In this document: positions 24,106 through 38,300 of the stretch, one piece after another | Layout of the letters: every line of letters begins with the position of its first letter | How positions within the stretch are numbered: position 1 is the first letter of the stretch | From: Apostichopus japonicus | Taxonomy: Eukaryota; Echinodermata; Holothuroidea; Aspidochirotida; Stichopodidae | Assembly (NCBI RefSeq): GCF_037975245.1 | Contig: NC_092573.1 | Coordinates: 23,093,265-23,157,264 of the forward strand | Reading direction: 5' to 3' | Length of the DNA: 64,000 bases | Made by a program: the position numbers and the translations under genes | Notes under the pieces: model-generated | Told to the model about the DNA's origin: nothing | Seen by the model: the letters and a program-made list of their open reading frames with translations, nothing else | Database searches by the model: none

Positions 24106-27100
24106 TTCTTTCTTGTCCCTGTTGCCATGGTGACGTCAAGTCCCAAATTGTTTTGTAATCGAGTCTTTATTTTTTATTTTTTTTATGCTTGCAATATATT
24201 AAAATGTTTTACTAATCATAGCAAATATTAGATGAAATAAATACCAAATTTTGACGAAGAGTGTAGCATGTTTTGGCTCAAAAGACAAAGATAGAAAGGA
24301 AATGCTTTAATACAAATCTGACATTCCCCCCCCCCCTGCCCCTGGATTGTGCAATGTGTACGACCTTAATAAATTGTAATCAATATCTGCAGCGAATTGA
24401 TTACACGTGTACCCAAATTTATTTGAAAGCCATCTTGATGTTACATTAGCATCTCTCTCAAGCCACACTTATGAGTTACAACCAAAAGACTAGATGTACG
24501 CTTTACATGTAAATTGTTCATTTTGTAAAACAACAGTATATCAGGTCGGTCTTGAGTAATTTAGATATTTTTGTTTCAACTGTTACTACTTATAATCATA
24601 CCATAAAAAACGCTGTATAATCTATTCAGACACATTTTTTTTTACATGTCGGGACTGAAAATTGTCTAGATATGTAAAAAACAAAAGGTGTAGTCTGGGT
24701 AGTAATTTGTCCTATATCATAATGTGCGGATTGCTTTATTAATGGATTGTTTGTGGCATCAGACCCCATAGCCAGGCTGGGGCAGAGGGTTGTTCCCTCA
24801 TCCCCCCCCCCCCATAACTTCAAAAAAGACAGAAAAAGTCTTGTTAGGATGGGATTTGAAACCAGTGACATGAGCATATCAAGTCCTCTGCTTTACTTAT
24901 TACTCCCTCCATTGTTAACTTGCTACTGACCTGTGTAACCGACCTTCTCGTATAGGTGTTGGTGCCACTTCATTTTTCCCGATCAATTATCATTTTTTCT
25001 CATAGTTTATTCATTTGAAAAATGAAAAAAAAAGAAGAGCACAATTGATAAGACTTTTAAAAGATACTCCTATATCATCCGAGTAGTCTTTCTATGAAAT
25101 GTTTCATCTTGCTGTTATCAATGTAGTATTAGTTCATAGTTTACCATAGAAATAGAATACAGAGAAGGTTAGAAATGTGTTGTGAACATGGGTAAATGCA
25201 ATAGAAGTATGTGTATGATTTATACAGGACTAGCTAAACTATTTGTAGTATAAACATCAGAGAGGTTAGAAAAATGCCAAATATTTTTTCTTTAGGTGAA
25301 AGTTCAAAAATACGATACCTCGGTGATGAGAGAGCGGTAAAAAAATTGCTTTTGTGTTGTGATATATGACAGTGTAAAGTGAATGTTATCTATTTACCTT
25401 ATGATGACAGTATTCACTGAACTCTCAGTATGTTTAATTTTGGGATTGTAATAATAAAAGAATGTTCATTTTCAGTAATAATTTTAGCTGTCTCTGGGTT
25501 ATTACCAAATATTTTTAAGTATCATACATGTATAAAGTCATTTCATTGATGAGTTTCAATAAATGGCTTAGTTAGCAAATTCGGTTTCTTACTAGGTGGT
25601 TAATCAGCTGAATAACCTGTTAAACAGGACTCAACCACTGTTTTAAAATATTTAACCCTTTCTCAAGGAGGGGGTAAGACTGATGGGAAGGGGTGAAACA
25701 TGTAGTAGGGGCTGTTAGTCAACCATGGAGGCCTGAACTCTCTCCGTACCCTCCCCCCCCCCCTCTTTCCTCATCCTTGAGATGTGAGCTACGACTTATT
25801 TGAAAAGAAAGTTGGTAGACTGGTGCACTGCTTTGCTCAGCATAGACTTGAGTTGTTTTATCCTCCTTTTTAAATATGATGATGTAATGTGATATATGTA
25901 ATTTTGATGTAAGCACCAATAATGTACTAATATGTAAATTTTGTTTCAATTCAAAGAATTTTGGTCAATATCTTTAACAATTTTTTGTTCTTGAAGATTT
26001 TTTAATTTCAAATTTAAGACTCTTGTCGGATTTGTAGAGAACAAATTCTTCCCATCTTGCCTTTAATTTTTGTTTTCTTCGTTAAGTTAACGAGAATGCT
26101 TAGATGTGCCTGTGATAAGTCATCGAATTTCAGTGACTTTTGTGTTTATAATTAAGCTAGAAATAGCCTCTTTTATTCTTTATAATGTTTGTTCCTTTTT
26201 GTGTAAATATTTGTGCTTTTTAATGAAGACAAGGGAACACAGAAAGTCAGAAGAAGGAAACCTCTCACTGAGTTTTGAAATTTTGAATTATTCGTTATTG
26301 GACTTTATGGGAAGATTGTATGAACCAACTGATTCGTTTGGATAGGGAGATGGGGGGGTGAGGGGGGATGGCTCCTGAATTCCCTACTATATTCATCTTC
26401 CATCGGTATTTTTCAAGCTACTAGCAAAAAGGTCCATCGTCACCTTTCCCCATCTTATACTAAGGCAACTTTGCCTGCAATATTCTGTAAAACCCATCTC
26501 ATCAAGTTAATGTGGAACCCTCTTGCCCCCCCCCCCCTTTCCTCCCCGTTATCCTACCAGTTGTAGTAAGTATGTGCTAGAGCAGATGTAGTAAGTTGTC
26601 ACCGATCTATTAAGGACTTTGTCAGTGAGCTATATATCGGTATTTAATGGTCAATAGGTCATATTGCTCCCAAAATGTTAGCATGATCAAAATTGCAGTA
26701 ATTAAAAGTTTTCAAATCTTCTTTTCATGAGGTTCGGAAACTCAAAAAGTTTTTCCAACATATTCTTGAGGTAAGTCCAATTAAAATATTAGAAGTCTCA
26801 ATGAGGAAAATGCTTTTGAGGGGTGGGAACAAAATGCATCTTTAAGGTTTCAATATGAGTGACAAAATATTTGATTTTTCTAGCATATTTTGGGGCAGTA
26901 TTATAAATGACCTTTAACCCCTGGATTCTGATAGTAGTTGCATTATGTTCATAGTGTTTTGGTTTCTGTTCTATTATTAAAGGCAATTTTTGAAAAGATT
27001 ATATTCAGCAATATTAATTGTATTTGTGATTGAATATAATAAGTAAATACATTCTATCGTTTTTTATCCTTGGAAATGAGTCAAAAATAAAGATTCCATG

Positions 27101-28499
27101 AACTTTGAATAAAGTACAAGATGCATTTGTTATGGTTTTGTCTGCCTTGTTTATTATTCACGTTTGCTATCAGTTGTCATATTAAATCCATTTTGCTGGT
27201 AGTTCCCGGTGAGGGGGAGGTTGGGAGGGGGAGGTTGGGAGGGGTGATGGGGACTGTATTGATGTATCATTATGGAGAATTCCCTCGACCACCAAAACAA
27301 CATTGTTGCAAATTGCAACATTAATTGACTTGATCTTGATCTGCCAGACACAACACAAGCAGATTTGTTAACAATTCAATTAAGTGAGCATTTAAAGGAT
27401 TCGTTATTTAACAATTTTTATTACTTTACTCACTTCATTTCAAAGAATACATTTTGGGACTTTTCACAAGTTTGTGGTATTTCTTTTCTCTTTGAACTCT
27501 ACATCTGACATAAAAACAAAAATCACAATAAATGATAATATAAGAAGTAGTAAATAGTAGCACATGCCCTCCCCATACCAACCCCCCCCCCCCCACACAC
27601 CATGAGCTACCTACTTGCTACTGTGAGCTACCAGAAAGTGGGTTCAAGATGCCTACCAGTTCTTCAGAATTGCCTGCCAGTGGCTCTGTTTTACCAGCAG
27701 TTAAGTTCAGTCTTTCAGTTCAAAATCATGACAGTCAATCACCAGGTTTAGACGTTAACAAAGTTGGTTGTGTTTAAAAAAAAAATAATAATATATTACA
27801 AACATATAGCACATCCTACCAGACTCACTGCTATGAATTATTGTCACCCAAACCCCTCACACCAACCTCTCACTCATGGGATGCACAGAAAAATAAGACA
27901 CCACATTTAATGAAAGACACCAGTTGAAGTGGATCAGCATGTAACCCACAAAATCATTATCATCCCAGCCCCTTTGACATTTCATTGTCCTCAGCAAAGT
28001 TGTGGGTGGGGTGTTGGGGGGAGAGGGCACCTGCCTGAATGGGGGAGGGAAACTGTCTAAATAGGTACAGCTTTTAGAAAATGATTTTGGTATTATCCTA
28101 CCTTCATTTTGACAATGATCATTTTTAGGATTATTAAGATAAGGTTTTTGTGTACTGTAGAGAACTTTGTGATCCTACAAGGCAAGAAAACCAACCCTGC
28201 AACCTCCTCTTTGCGGAAACCTCGATCTTATCCTGAAATCAGTGAACCGTAACATCTTGACTCTTGATACTTCACATTTGTAAACCAAGCTTTTCAAACA
28301 ATTCCAACTATACTATCAATAACTGGTCTCAAACTGTGGCCGTTTACAGTGAGAAATACAAGAGAACAACTGAACATATGGTTATAAGAATAATGGTGGT
28401 AAAAAATGATAAAATGATAAATCCTTGAGTTAAAAAATATTCTCTATAGCAAACCATTGCACTCATTAAATTGTCTCCAAAACATACATATGGAATCTA

Positions 28500-29225
28500 A
28501 ACATGGTCACAAACACAAACTCATGGAGTATTGATATAATTAATACTCATTGTACCTCAATATGGTCACAAACCTCAGGGAGCCTCAATAAGTTCACAAA
28601 TCCAGCCTCATGGAACCTATTAGGAAACTCAATCTGGTCACAAACTAAAACTCATGGGGTCTCAAAATGATAAAAACTCACTCATGGAACCTCAACATGG
28701 TCACAAACCAAACCTCAGGGAGCCTCAATAAGGTCACAAATCGAGCCTCGTGGAACCTATAAGGAAACTCAATATGGTCACAAACTAAAAACTCATGGGG
28801 TCTTGATATGATAAAAACTCATGGAACCTTCACATGGCACACACCAAACCTCAGTAAGCCTCAATAAGGTCACAAGTTGTCTAGCCTCATGAAACATATA
28901 TGGAAACTCAATATGGTCACAAACTAAAACTCATGGGGTCTTGATATGATAAAAACTAATGGTACCTCAGCATGGCACACATCAAACCTCAGGGAGCCTC
29001 AATGAGGTCACAAATCAAGCCTCATGGAACCTATAAGGAAACTCAATCTGGTCACAAACTAAAGCTCATGGGGTCTTGCTATAATAAAACCTAATGGAAC
29101 CTCAACATGGCATAAACCAAACCTCAGGGAGCCTCAATATGGTCACAAATCGAGTCTCGTGGAACCTATATGGAAACTCAATCTGGCCACAAACTAAACT
29201 TGTGGGGTCTTGATATAGTTACAAA
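28500..29225 (+). repeat. minisatellite of five units of about 137 bp
   Basis: The word CCTCAGGGAGCCTCAA or a close variant starts near 28573, 28713, 28849, 28987 and 29122, a period of 135-140 bases. Each unit also contains ATGGTCACAAAC twice, CTCATGGAACCT, and AACTCATGGGGTCT. Internal sub-repeats (TCACAAA, CTCATGG) suggest the unit grew from shorter repeats. There is no open frame across it. Confidence 0.9.
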
Positions 29226-31585
29226 ACCAAAACCCCTAGAGTTGCATGTTTCCTGAAGAAACGCAAGAGAAATTCCTACAGGGAAAATTATACAATTGCT
29301 TTTTAACAAAATTCATCATGGAGGGAGTGGCAGCAAAATGAATTTGAGCTCATTTAGCAAAGGAGAAAGGTATTGTGCAGAAACTAAACGTGACCTTGTA
29401 CAAAACTTAAACATGTCAAAATGTTACAAAACATTCTACATAAAAAAACGATGAATTCTTTAATCGTTATGGATGATTCTGTTGCTCTTTATATTTCTTG
29501 TTGACATCTGATTAAATTAAAAAATGGACAGGAAACTTAGCCACAATGACAACGAGCATACAAACTGCTCCTTGTTTGGTTTTTAAACGATGAAAAACAT
29601 TGAAGTAGGGTGTCCACGGCAACAAGGGTGGGCGGTTTGTAAAAGAAATAAATGAAACGCAAAAATAAATAAATGAAACTCAGAGAGAAATCAGATGAAA
29701 CGCAGAAAGCAAATAAAACACCAGCTACCGTCCCCTGTTGCCAAGATAACTAACAGCCAATGGATGGACCAGGAATGAGAGAAATTAATTTAAACTGGTG
29801 ATACTTCTTAAAACAGATGTGTGTGATATATGAGACAAATAATGAATTGGAATTGGAAGTCCACAGAATGTGAAACCCCAGATACTTGAAACCATGAAAA
29901 TCAATTAGACTAAATGATTGAAGAGTTTTAGAGAAGATAAGTTAACAAAGGATCCCTTTGATTTTGACAATGAGATTAAAAATGTACGGAAAGATGATAT
30001 TTTATTTTTTTAAATTTTTTTTTGGCCAAGATTGCCACCTTTACAGTTTTTGAAATATCTGGACTTGTAAGGTAAAAGTTGATGATAACTGGATGAAGTC
30101 CAACTGTTCATCCATTGTCCTGTGAATCTATTGTTCTCTTAATCCATTGTTCTTTTTAATCAACTTAATCAAGAAATGTGTCTAGATAATTTATATACAT
30201 AAACGACTAATTATTTGGGGTTTGGTATGACAACTGCAGCTAAAAAGCACAAACAGTACGGCATGGAGAGTAATATGGAACGCTGAAGGGCAGGGATGGG
30301 CTTGAAATTGATCTAGAGGGTTACAGTGAAATTTGGTGCCCAGTCCACGTCCCGTAACACTTATGGATGTTAAAATCTACTCCGGTGTTCAAAAATTAAC
30401 AAATTACTTTATATGGGCAATAAAAATGATAAGACAATTCAACATACAAATCTGTTAGTGTTAGTTTGAAATATCAACACCTTTTCTTTTCTCTAAATTC
30501 CCCAAAATATGCATATTTCATGTCTTGCCTTGCTATAAGGGTTTCCCGGCCCGCATCAACTAGGTCTTGAAACCGGTTGCAGGATTGGGAAGAATTTGCT
30601 CCTTCGGGCAGCACTTTGCTACTTTAACTTTTGCTGCAGAGAGTCCTCATCATGATTCATTTACAGTGTTTTTGCTACAAGATGCACTGCTAACATATCA
30701 AGGCATACTTATATTGTATCTTATAGCTATATGTGTGTGTGTGTGTGTGCACTTGTTTTGTATTATGACTGAGGACTTGAACAAAAGATTTCCAGGTCCT
30801 CGGGATGTGATTTCTAAAGAATCTCCACGTCCTCAAAAAAATTCTATTGTCATGGGGTATTGTTAAGGTTAGAGTACGTGGATTTGAACAATGGAGAAAA
30901 CAATGGGGTCCTCGGTCTGAATGTAAAACACACCTGTGTGTGTGTGTTTGTATCCTACACTTGCTGGTTACTTTTACTACACAAGATTAAGTTAATAATG
31001 CTTCTTCTTTTTCGTGGGTACCTAACATGATATTCCATGGTAAATAGACTATCATAATATTAGTAAAGCCATCCACAAATTGTGGCATGCAATAGTTCTC
31101 TCCCATACTCCTCATCCTGCTTCATGAAACCATCAAGGACAGACAACCACCGTTTCCATAGTACCAACCTCTTCAGAGGGGTGTATATGTCTTTGACAGT
31201 TTCTAAAACTTGCCTATTATCTACAACACTCTACATATAGCACCCAAGATCAATACAACATGCATAGACTAATAGATAATGGAACTGACAATATCAAAAG
31301 TGACTAAAAAAAGGTACTTTGCCATCCTGCAGACAACCTTCCAGAAACGATCTCTTTTGGAAATACATAGGCATAAAAGCTTCATATGTTCATATTCCTT
31401 AGGCCCATAAAATGGCTAACTGCCTCGGTAAATGTCATGGAAATAAGACCATACAATAAATGTCACCCCTCAGGGGGGGGTTGATATGTGAAAGTGGGGG
31501 GAAACCTGGGAAGGGTCTAAGAGGAGAGGGGTTACCCCACTGAGAAACTTTTGGATTTTCTACAGCCCGAGATGTAATATAGAAG

Positions 31586-31820
31586 TGTTAGCTCAGTTAG
31601 CTCAGTGGTTAACGCCGGTGCCTTCCAATCATAAGGTCCCAAGTTCGAATCACTCCAAGATTAATGTACTTTATCATCCGGTTACAGAGTTGTTGACAAT
31701 TCATAATCATGGATGTTAAATATGAATCTAAGACGTCAGTCAGCTTGCAGCTTTGATAAGCCAAGGAGGCTTCTTCGCCAGTTCCTGCTTGCAGGAGGAT
31801 CTAAAATACATACATACATA
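31586..31820 (+). mobile_element. tRNA-derived SINE
   Basis: A tRNA-like head contains box A (TTAGCTCAGTGG, near 31598) and box B (GTTCGAATC, 31643-31651), spaced as in a tRNA gene. An unrelated body of about 130 bases follows and ends in an ATACATACATACAT tail near 31801-31815. The start GTTAGCTCAG is duplicated. Lack of a complementary acceptor stem argues against a functional tRNA. Confidence 0.75.
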
Positions 31821-32351
31821 TGGTGCAAATGTTTATAGGATAAATTCCCAGACTAGTTGTTTATTTGAAAATGTAATTTATGCTATCTGCATGAGAAAAT
31901 GTTGCCAGATTTATGAAGCGACATGAGAAGTAACAAATGGAATTAAGCAAGAATTGCCACAATGGGTCGATCGTTTTTACAGCCTGTGTAATGACATCAT
32001 GAATATGTATGAGAGTATTGCAGAGTTGTCAGTATTGCTGTGGCATAACCAACCAAAGTACCGAACAAATTGGATGAAAAAGTCAACTCAAGGGTCTGGG
32101 AAAATGTGGGGAGGGGAGCGAGTGCCCCCCTGACACCCCGCCTACGTCACCGTGGAAGTTCCAGGAAAACTTTCCATCCCACCTTTTTCCTCAGTTAAAA
32201 TTGCTTTCATGACATAACCGCCTGTGTCTTCCATGGCCTATTCCTTTTTCGGGGACCTGATTGGCTAGGGGCAGCATTTTGTCCTAACCCCGTCATGAAT
32301 CAGACATCCAAGGATGAAATGAGCTGATAAACCCCCCCCCACCCCCACACA

Positions 32352-35300
32352 TTATCTCTTAACCCATTTGATCCTTGGAGCGCTGTTGTTCTTTGAATTC
32401 TGGCCGGAACTGTGAAGGTCGTTTTCCCTCTTGGCTTTCTCTCTCCGCGAGGATCCGAACGATATCAAGTTCTTTACGTCGCTTTCTTTCTTTTTGATGT
32501 AATTCAATGCATCCTTGATCTTTTGTCGTTTGGTCTTCTGCACCTTGCCCGGTTTCTGTTTACCGAGGGACAGGAGGTCGTCCAGATAACATCTGGGGTC
32601 GTCCCTCAGGGTCTCGTGAGCCTGCTTGAATTTGTGGACGATGTCTTGAAATCGGTTGAGTTTGTGGACCGCTCTGGCGACGTTCATCTTCTCAAAGGGC
32701 TCTGCAAGGAGACAAAAAACTGAGATTTATCCTCACAGAATTTGGGGAATAAATCTATTTTTTGCTCCTTCGAGGAGACACTTTCAGGCTATATGTGAGA
32801 CTTCTCGTTTCGACACTGACTTAAATTCTTGAAAAAAAAGTTTTGAAAGGGTAGCAAATCATATGTCTTGATAAAAAGAGTACAAATTTAATATTTATAA
32901 TTTAAATTTGCCATCTTCAAACTGTAGGTGCATTTGCCACAATTTGTTGAAGATTGTGAAAAGTTGTAAACCAACACCTATATATTTTAGTCTAGAGTCT
33001 AGTCTTACCTTCAATGTGGATTAACTGCGGTCTCCAGCTGTTGATTAAACTAAAATGCGATCCTATTCGAACGCTGATGATATTTTTCTTAAAATTGAAA
33101 AATGCGACGTGCTTGAAGAAGCCCATCAGGAGCTCTCCGAGACTTTCTGTGTTCCTGGACTTGAACCGGATGGCCGGCTCCAGAATGCGGCCATTCAAAG
33201 ATGCATGTATTCTGAGTATATCTTTATGGGGGTTGAAGGTATCCTGCAAAATAAAAAAAATAAAATATAAGGTAATGATCTGAGTAAAGTGAAAAATTCA
33301 CATTTGATGTGAATCAACAACTGCTTTCCAGGTCGGAGCAGAACTGATTTGAGAATATAAAAAGTTGCCTTTTGCTGTTCCTTTAAATCAGGGAGTCGTA
33401 GATGTATCTCAATATTGAAGATGAATCAGGAATTGATCCTAAAGGCAGTTCTGCAAGTTTGTTGACAAATTTGATCTGACAAACTGGAAAACATTTTGGC
33501 TTCCAAGATTTTTTTTGTATTTTTGTTGTTGAAAGATTTCTGTATTCTGGTGAGGGCTTGAATGATATTGGTGACGATATATACCTGGTTTGTAGATATA
33601 CAGTGGGTAAGAGATTCCCATTCTGATACTCTATTAATATGCAGGTAATGCTGGCTTGCATGTAGGTAACTAAGAGTAGTATGCAAGTTTTATATGAGTG
33701 GCATTGTACATTACTGACACATTACATGTAGGTTGCTCAGTGGCATGCAGTTTGCTTAAATTCACATGCAGGCCACTGACATTTACGTTTAGCTTATGAT
33801 GTAGGTTACTCACAGGGTAACAGAGGGACATGCAGGTAACACAGGGTGACATGCTAGTTTTTTAGAGTGCCATAGAAAAATGCAGGTACACATTCAGCTT
33901 ACTCAGAGTTACATGTAGCCTATGATGTACTTTAGTGAAATGCAGGTAACTGACAGTAGAAATAATGCCACCAAGTGACACATGCAGGTAACTAAGCATG
34001 ATATGCAGGTAACTCAAGAGTTACACGCAGGGTGACTATGTTTGTTACTCAGTGACATGCAGGTAACTGACAGTAGAAACATGCCACCAAGTGACACATG
34101 CAGGTAACTTAGCATGATATGCAGGTAACTCAAGAGTTACACGCAGGCAATCAAGGTGACGTGCACATAACTGACAGTGATATGCAGGTAGAGATACATG
34201 GGACCTTTCCTTTTTTAATTTTTTTTTATCTTGGTTGAATCTACACCAATGGTACAGTACAGTATAAGTTAAACAACACTTACTGGATAACTCTCTTGTA
34301 GGCTAGGAATGACTGGAGGGGAACATATATCTGAAAAGGAAATATATTAAAATTAAGTTATAATACTTATGATAGGCCAGTTTAATATACAGAAGATTGC
34401 ACAGTGTTGCAATCAGTCTGCAATAAACTGAGATATGAGCAGAAGTAGGCATAACTTTAATTAATTGTACATTTAATTAAATGTATATTTAATTAAATAT
34501 TTTGTTTTGATTTTTACTGAATGCTGAATCAAGAACAATTCTTACCTTGTAGATAATGCAACACTAATAGAACTAAAGAGTAAGACGACAGCGTTCCCTG
34601 ACTGGCGTCGTTTATCTGGTTTGTTTTAGCCCAGTATTTGATCCACAGAACTAGAGGAACCACACGTCTGTCCACTTGAAATACAAAATATGAAAAATCA
34701 AAATGTAAAAGACAAACAAGATTTGTTTTGACATGACAGTGGTAAGGGCTCTGAAAGAGAAGTAAACTGCTTAACGTAAAGTTAATGCCCGGTCCTTCTT
34801 CATGTATAATTTAACAAAAACATAAAAAGAAACAAAAACATATTTCCTTTTTATTCAAAGTATAAATCAAACTTAGTATATATATACAATTGATATGAAA
34901 ATTTGCTTCAAACTTGATCAATTGGATCTTGCACCAAGTACAAAGATTCTTCTACACTTCATCTTGAGTCACCAACGAAGGTTATTAAAACGTTTATGTC
35001 CCTTCTTCCTCAGTAATGTTTTACCTGTGATCTAGTAACTTAGTGGGGGAAAACAGATATTACTATAGGATCATTCAACATATTGAAGTTTTGATTGATT
35101 TATTCAGATAAATCAATGAGGTTATACCAGATGAAAATAAAACCTATATTGTACCTCCCCAGCCTTCCTCTCCCTTCTTCCAGTATGACCAGAACACTGC
35201 AACCACTGCAGGCCACATTCACCTCAATATAATGCTGATGACCAGGCGCGTAGCCAAGGGGGGGGGCGGCGAAGGGGGCAACCGCCCCCAAATTGAGCAT

Positions 35301-38300
35301 ATCGTAGTAATTTCACGCTTAGATGCAACTTACAAGGCCTGGGAAGTGCCATTTCCAGCGATCTGGGAGGCATTTTCAGCCAAAATTTTCTTGTACGCGT
35401 AGCGACAACACAGTGACGCTCCACTTGGTTTTAAATGCAGAATCTACGGCTGTGATAGTTTACCTACAGGTTCGCCCCTCCCTTGGCAAATTCCTGGCTA
35501 CGCGCCTGCTGATGACCAACACCCATGTGCACATTTGCACATACAACGGCACATGCGATGTGCATATACACACGTGCACATACAATGAAAGCGTGTTTCC
35601 AAAGTATTCTTTTACAAATTGTTTTTGTATTTTCTCATTTTTTTTTTCATTAAGTGGATCTGAAACTGAAGGTCAACTTGTGGCGAGACATTTTCCTGAA
35701 GAAAACACAGACAAATGTCTCACCTTTATTCATAATATCATTATCACACCAGTATGATAAATGTCTTACCTTTGGAGTAGGCCTGTAGTAAGTGTGTGTT
35801 TCGTATTCCCTGTGAATAATCAAAAGGAGGGACAACTATTTGCATAAGCCAAAAAAATTTCTTCATACAAGGTCTAATTCATTTGGAATTTTGTTTCAAA
35901 AAGGTAGCTGTTTATAAGATAAATGGGAACTAGAAACTTTGTAACAAATTTTGTCTTTCAAGAGCAAAAAGATCGGATTGTGAGAAAAGAAACACATGGA
36001 CTGTTTGAAGGGAGTTAATGTTAGTTCTTGCAAACCTGGCAATATCAAATACAAAATATATTTTTCCCAGTTCACACTTTGACCAGTTTTAAGAGATGCA
36101 CAGTCAGAACGGTTGGCAAAAAGTGCTCAGTAGCTGCAAATTGTCATCGTCGGTTACGAAAAAAAGACATTTCTTTTGTACCAAGTGGAAGAATAATAAT
36201 CCAAACCAGAAACAGTGTATGTGAAATATTATGGACTGGTTTACGTGCCTTTGATATGAAAAGAGGGCAAATGATTAATTACTGAGTCAACAATTGAACA
36301 ACACATCTAACAATTCTAGCAAATTTTCAATGCATTGTAAAACATAGAGTTCACTCACTGTTATATTGTTAATATTGATGTCACATTCTATACCACTGTG
36401 AAGAAAACAAAAGCAGAAACTATCACAGTGATTCAAAAAGAAATATTACATGTGGCCCAATTGATCAACGTTCTGAAGGTTGTCATATCTAGAGGGTTGA
36501 TTTAATATGATAAATATGTGATTATATATACAAGAAACTGAGCTTCAAATCGGTATCGGGCTACGAAACTGCTTTATACATTCACAACCTTCTTGCATCA
36601 GATGGGATGTGTTTATTTGAAAAGCAAAACTATAGGGTAGGGATCAAAACATTTCAAATCATTGAACTTTTAAATAATTTTTTATTTTTGATATATATAT
36701 ACTTCAATACTGATTTTATGTTTGTAAATCAATATTAAGTTTAACAGCTAAACTGTGAATGCACAGGACAGATTCAACTAAGAACCCCACTAAGCAGAGC
36801 CCCACTCTCATGTTGAGTGTTACAGAAGCCAGCTCTGCCAGTTTAAATGCCAACAATATCAAATTTTGCTTTTCTTAAATGTCATTGGCCGGAGGAACAT
36901 GAAAGCTTCAGCCAGACAGCATTTTAGAGTTTCTTAAATGGCCTACAAATTTAAGAGAAAAAGTAGCTGAAAATTTGTTAAATTCTCCAAAGATTTTTTT
37001 TTAACCATTTTATGTTGCACACTCCGACTCAAGGTTGCAAATGGGTCTTGGCATCGGTAGACATCGGAATATATTTTTACCCCGTTTAAGAGACCCACCC
37101 CAACGAGTTGAAAACCCACTTTAATTCCCACATACCCACATATACAGGGTCAAATCATCATAACATAACAGCAACTTTGTATGTGGTGTTTTTTCGACCA
37201 ATCTGGCCTCTTCACCTTGCTTTGAACAAAACACAGTTTTTCATATGAATTTTGGTTGTTAAAATGGCGTTTGCATCACTCACGTAATTCTGTCTGTAAA
37301 TCTCATGATTGGAACTTTTGCATAAATGACGCAGGACTTCCATACGTATGCTGCAGAGGGTAAAGACAAAAAGGTGGCAGTGAGTATTTTATGTAAATAA
37401 TTAATTAATAATTAACTGCAATAGATCTGCTCTGCTACCACACATTTTCACACAAATTAAAATTGGACTCGCTGCAGAGATTTATATGTTTCTACAGTTT
37501 GTGGTTTCATATACGCAAATACAAATGCAAACCACACTGGAATTGATGATATTGATTTCAAAATAAAATTATGTGAAATGTCAAGTAGTAAATAAATTAA
37601 TGGTTGTATTCCGATTCGTAACGTTTTTGGCGGCTTTGAGATTTCTCTGTATAATTTATACTTGTCATATGCAAAAAGTGCAACTACTGTATCAGAATTT
37701 CCAAAAATTGACTTTTCGAATTTGCTGGACCGAAAAGTGAGTCCTAGCAAAGTGCATCGACAATATGATTTTTAGATCCTAGTCATTAAATGGCATCGAA
37801 AATTTATCAAATTTAAGAAATAAAAATTGCTCGTGTGAGTTACTTCAGTCCTTTGACAGACAGACAGACACACAGTTTACGGACAGCTGTACATTTATTT
37901 TGTGGAAATAGGAACTGACAGAATCGTCCCGATGAAGGAAACCTTCGGGTAGGCCTTCAAATTTATTCTGTTAATGACATCTTGACATCACCATAATTTG
38001 ACTAGTCTGTATAAAAGCTTAATCCAAACTGATTTCAACATTGCCCGAATGTCAGTTCGGTTGAAGGGCACCAAGTTCCATAAGAAAGGATTGAAGATAA
38101 CAGCCCTTATAGCCTGATATATTTACTGCCTCCTAACAATGGTAATAACTTCATCAGATTTATAATTCCCTGGTTTTATTTTCATGAATATATGCAAATT
38201 TGTGTTCCAATTTTGACATCCTAAACACATTTCACCTAAATTTGATCCTTTTTGAACCAGAAAAAGCTTCTTGATGGCAATGGTTGGACAATAGAGTTGC

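Larger units (their letters stand above)
22318..32351. other. repeat-rich intergenic region between TMEM266-like and GLD2-like genes
   Basis: I see no supportable coding exon here. The region carries poly-G/C tracts (23806, 24326, 24803, 25750, 26527, 27582, 31468), a short LINE/SINE-like tail near 24044-24105, the 137-bp minisatellite and a tRNA-derived SINE. Small open frames lack splice signals or recognisable motifs. Confidence 0.6.

Noticed and set aside
31588-31660. tRNA gene
   Set aside because: Boxes A and B are present but no acceptor stem pairs, and a SINE body with an ACAT tail follows.
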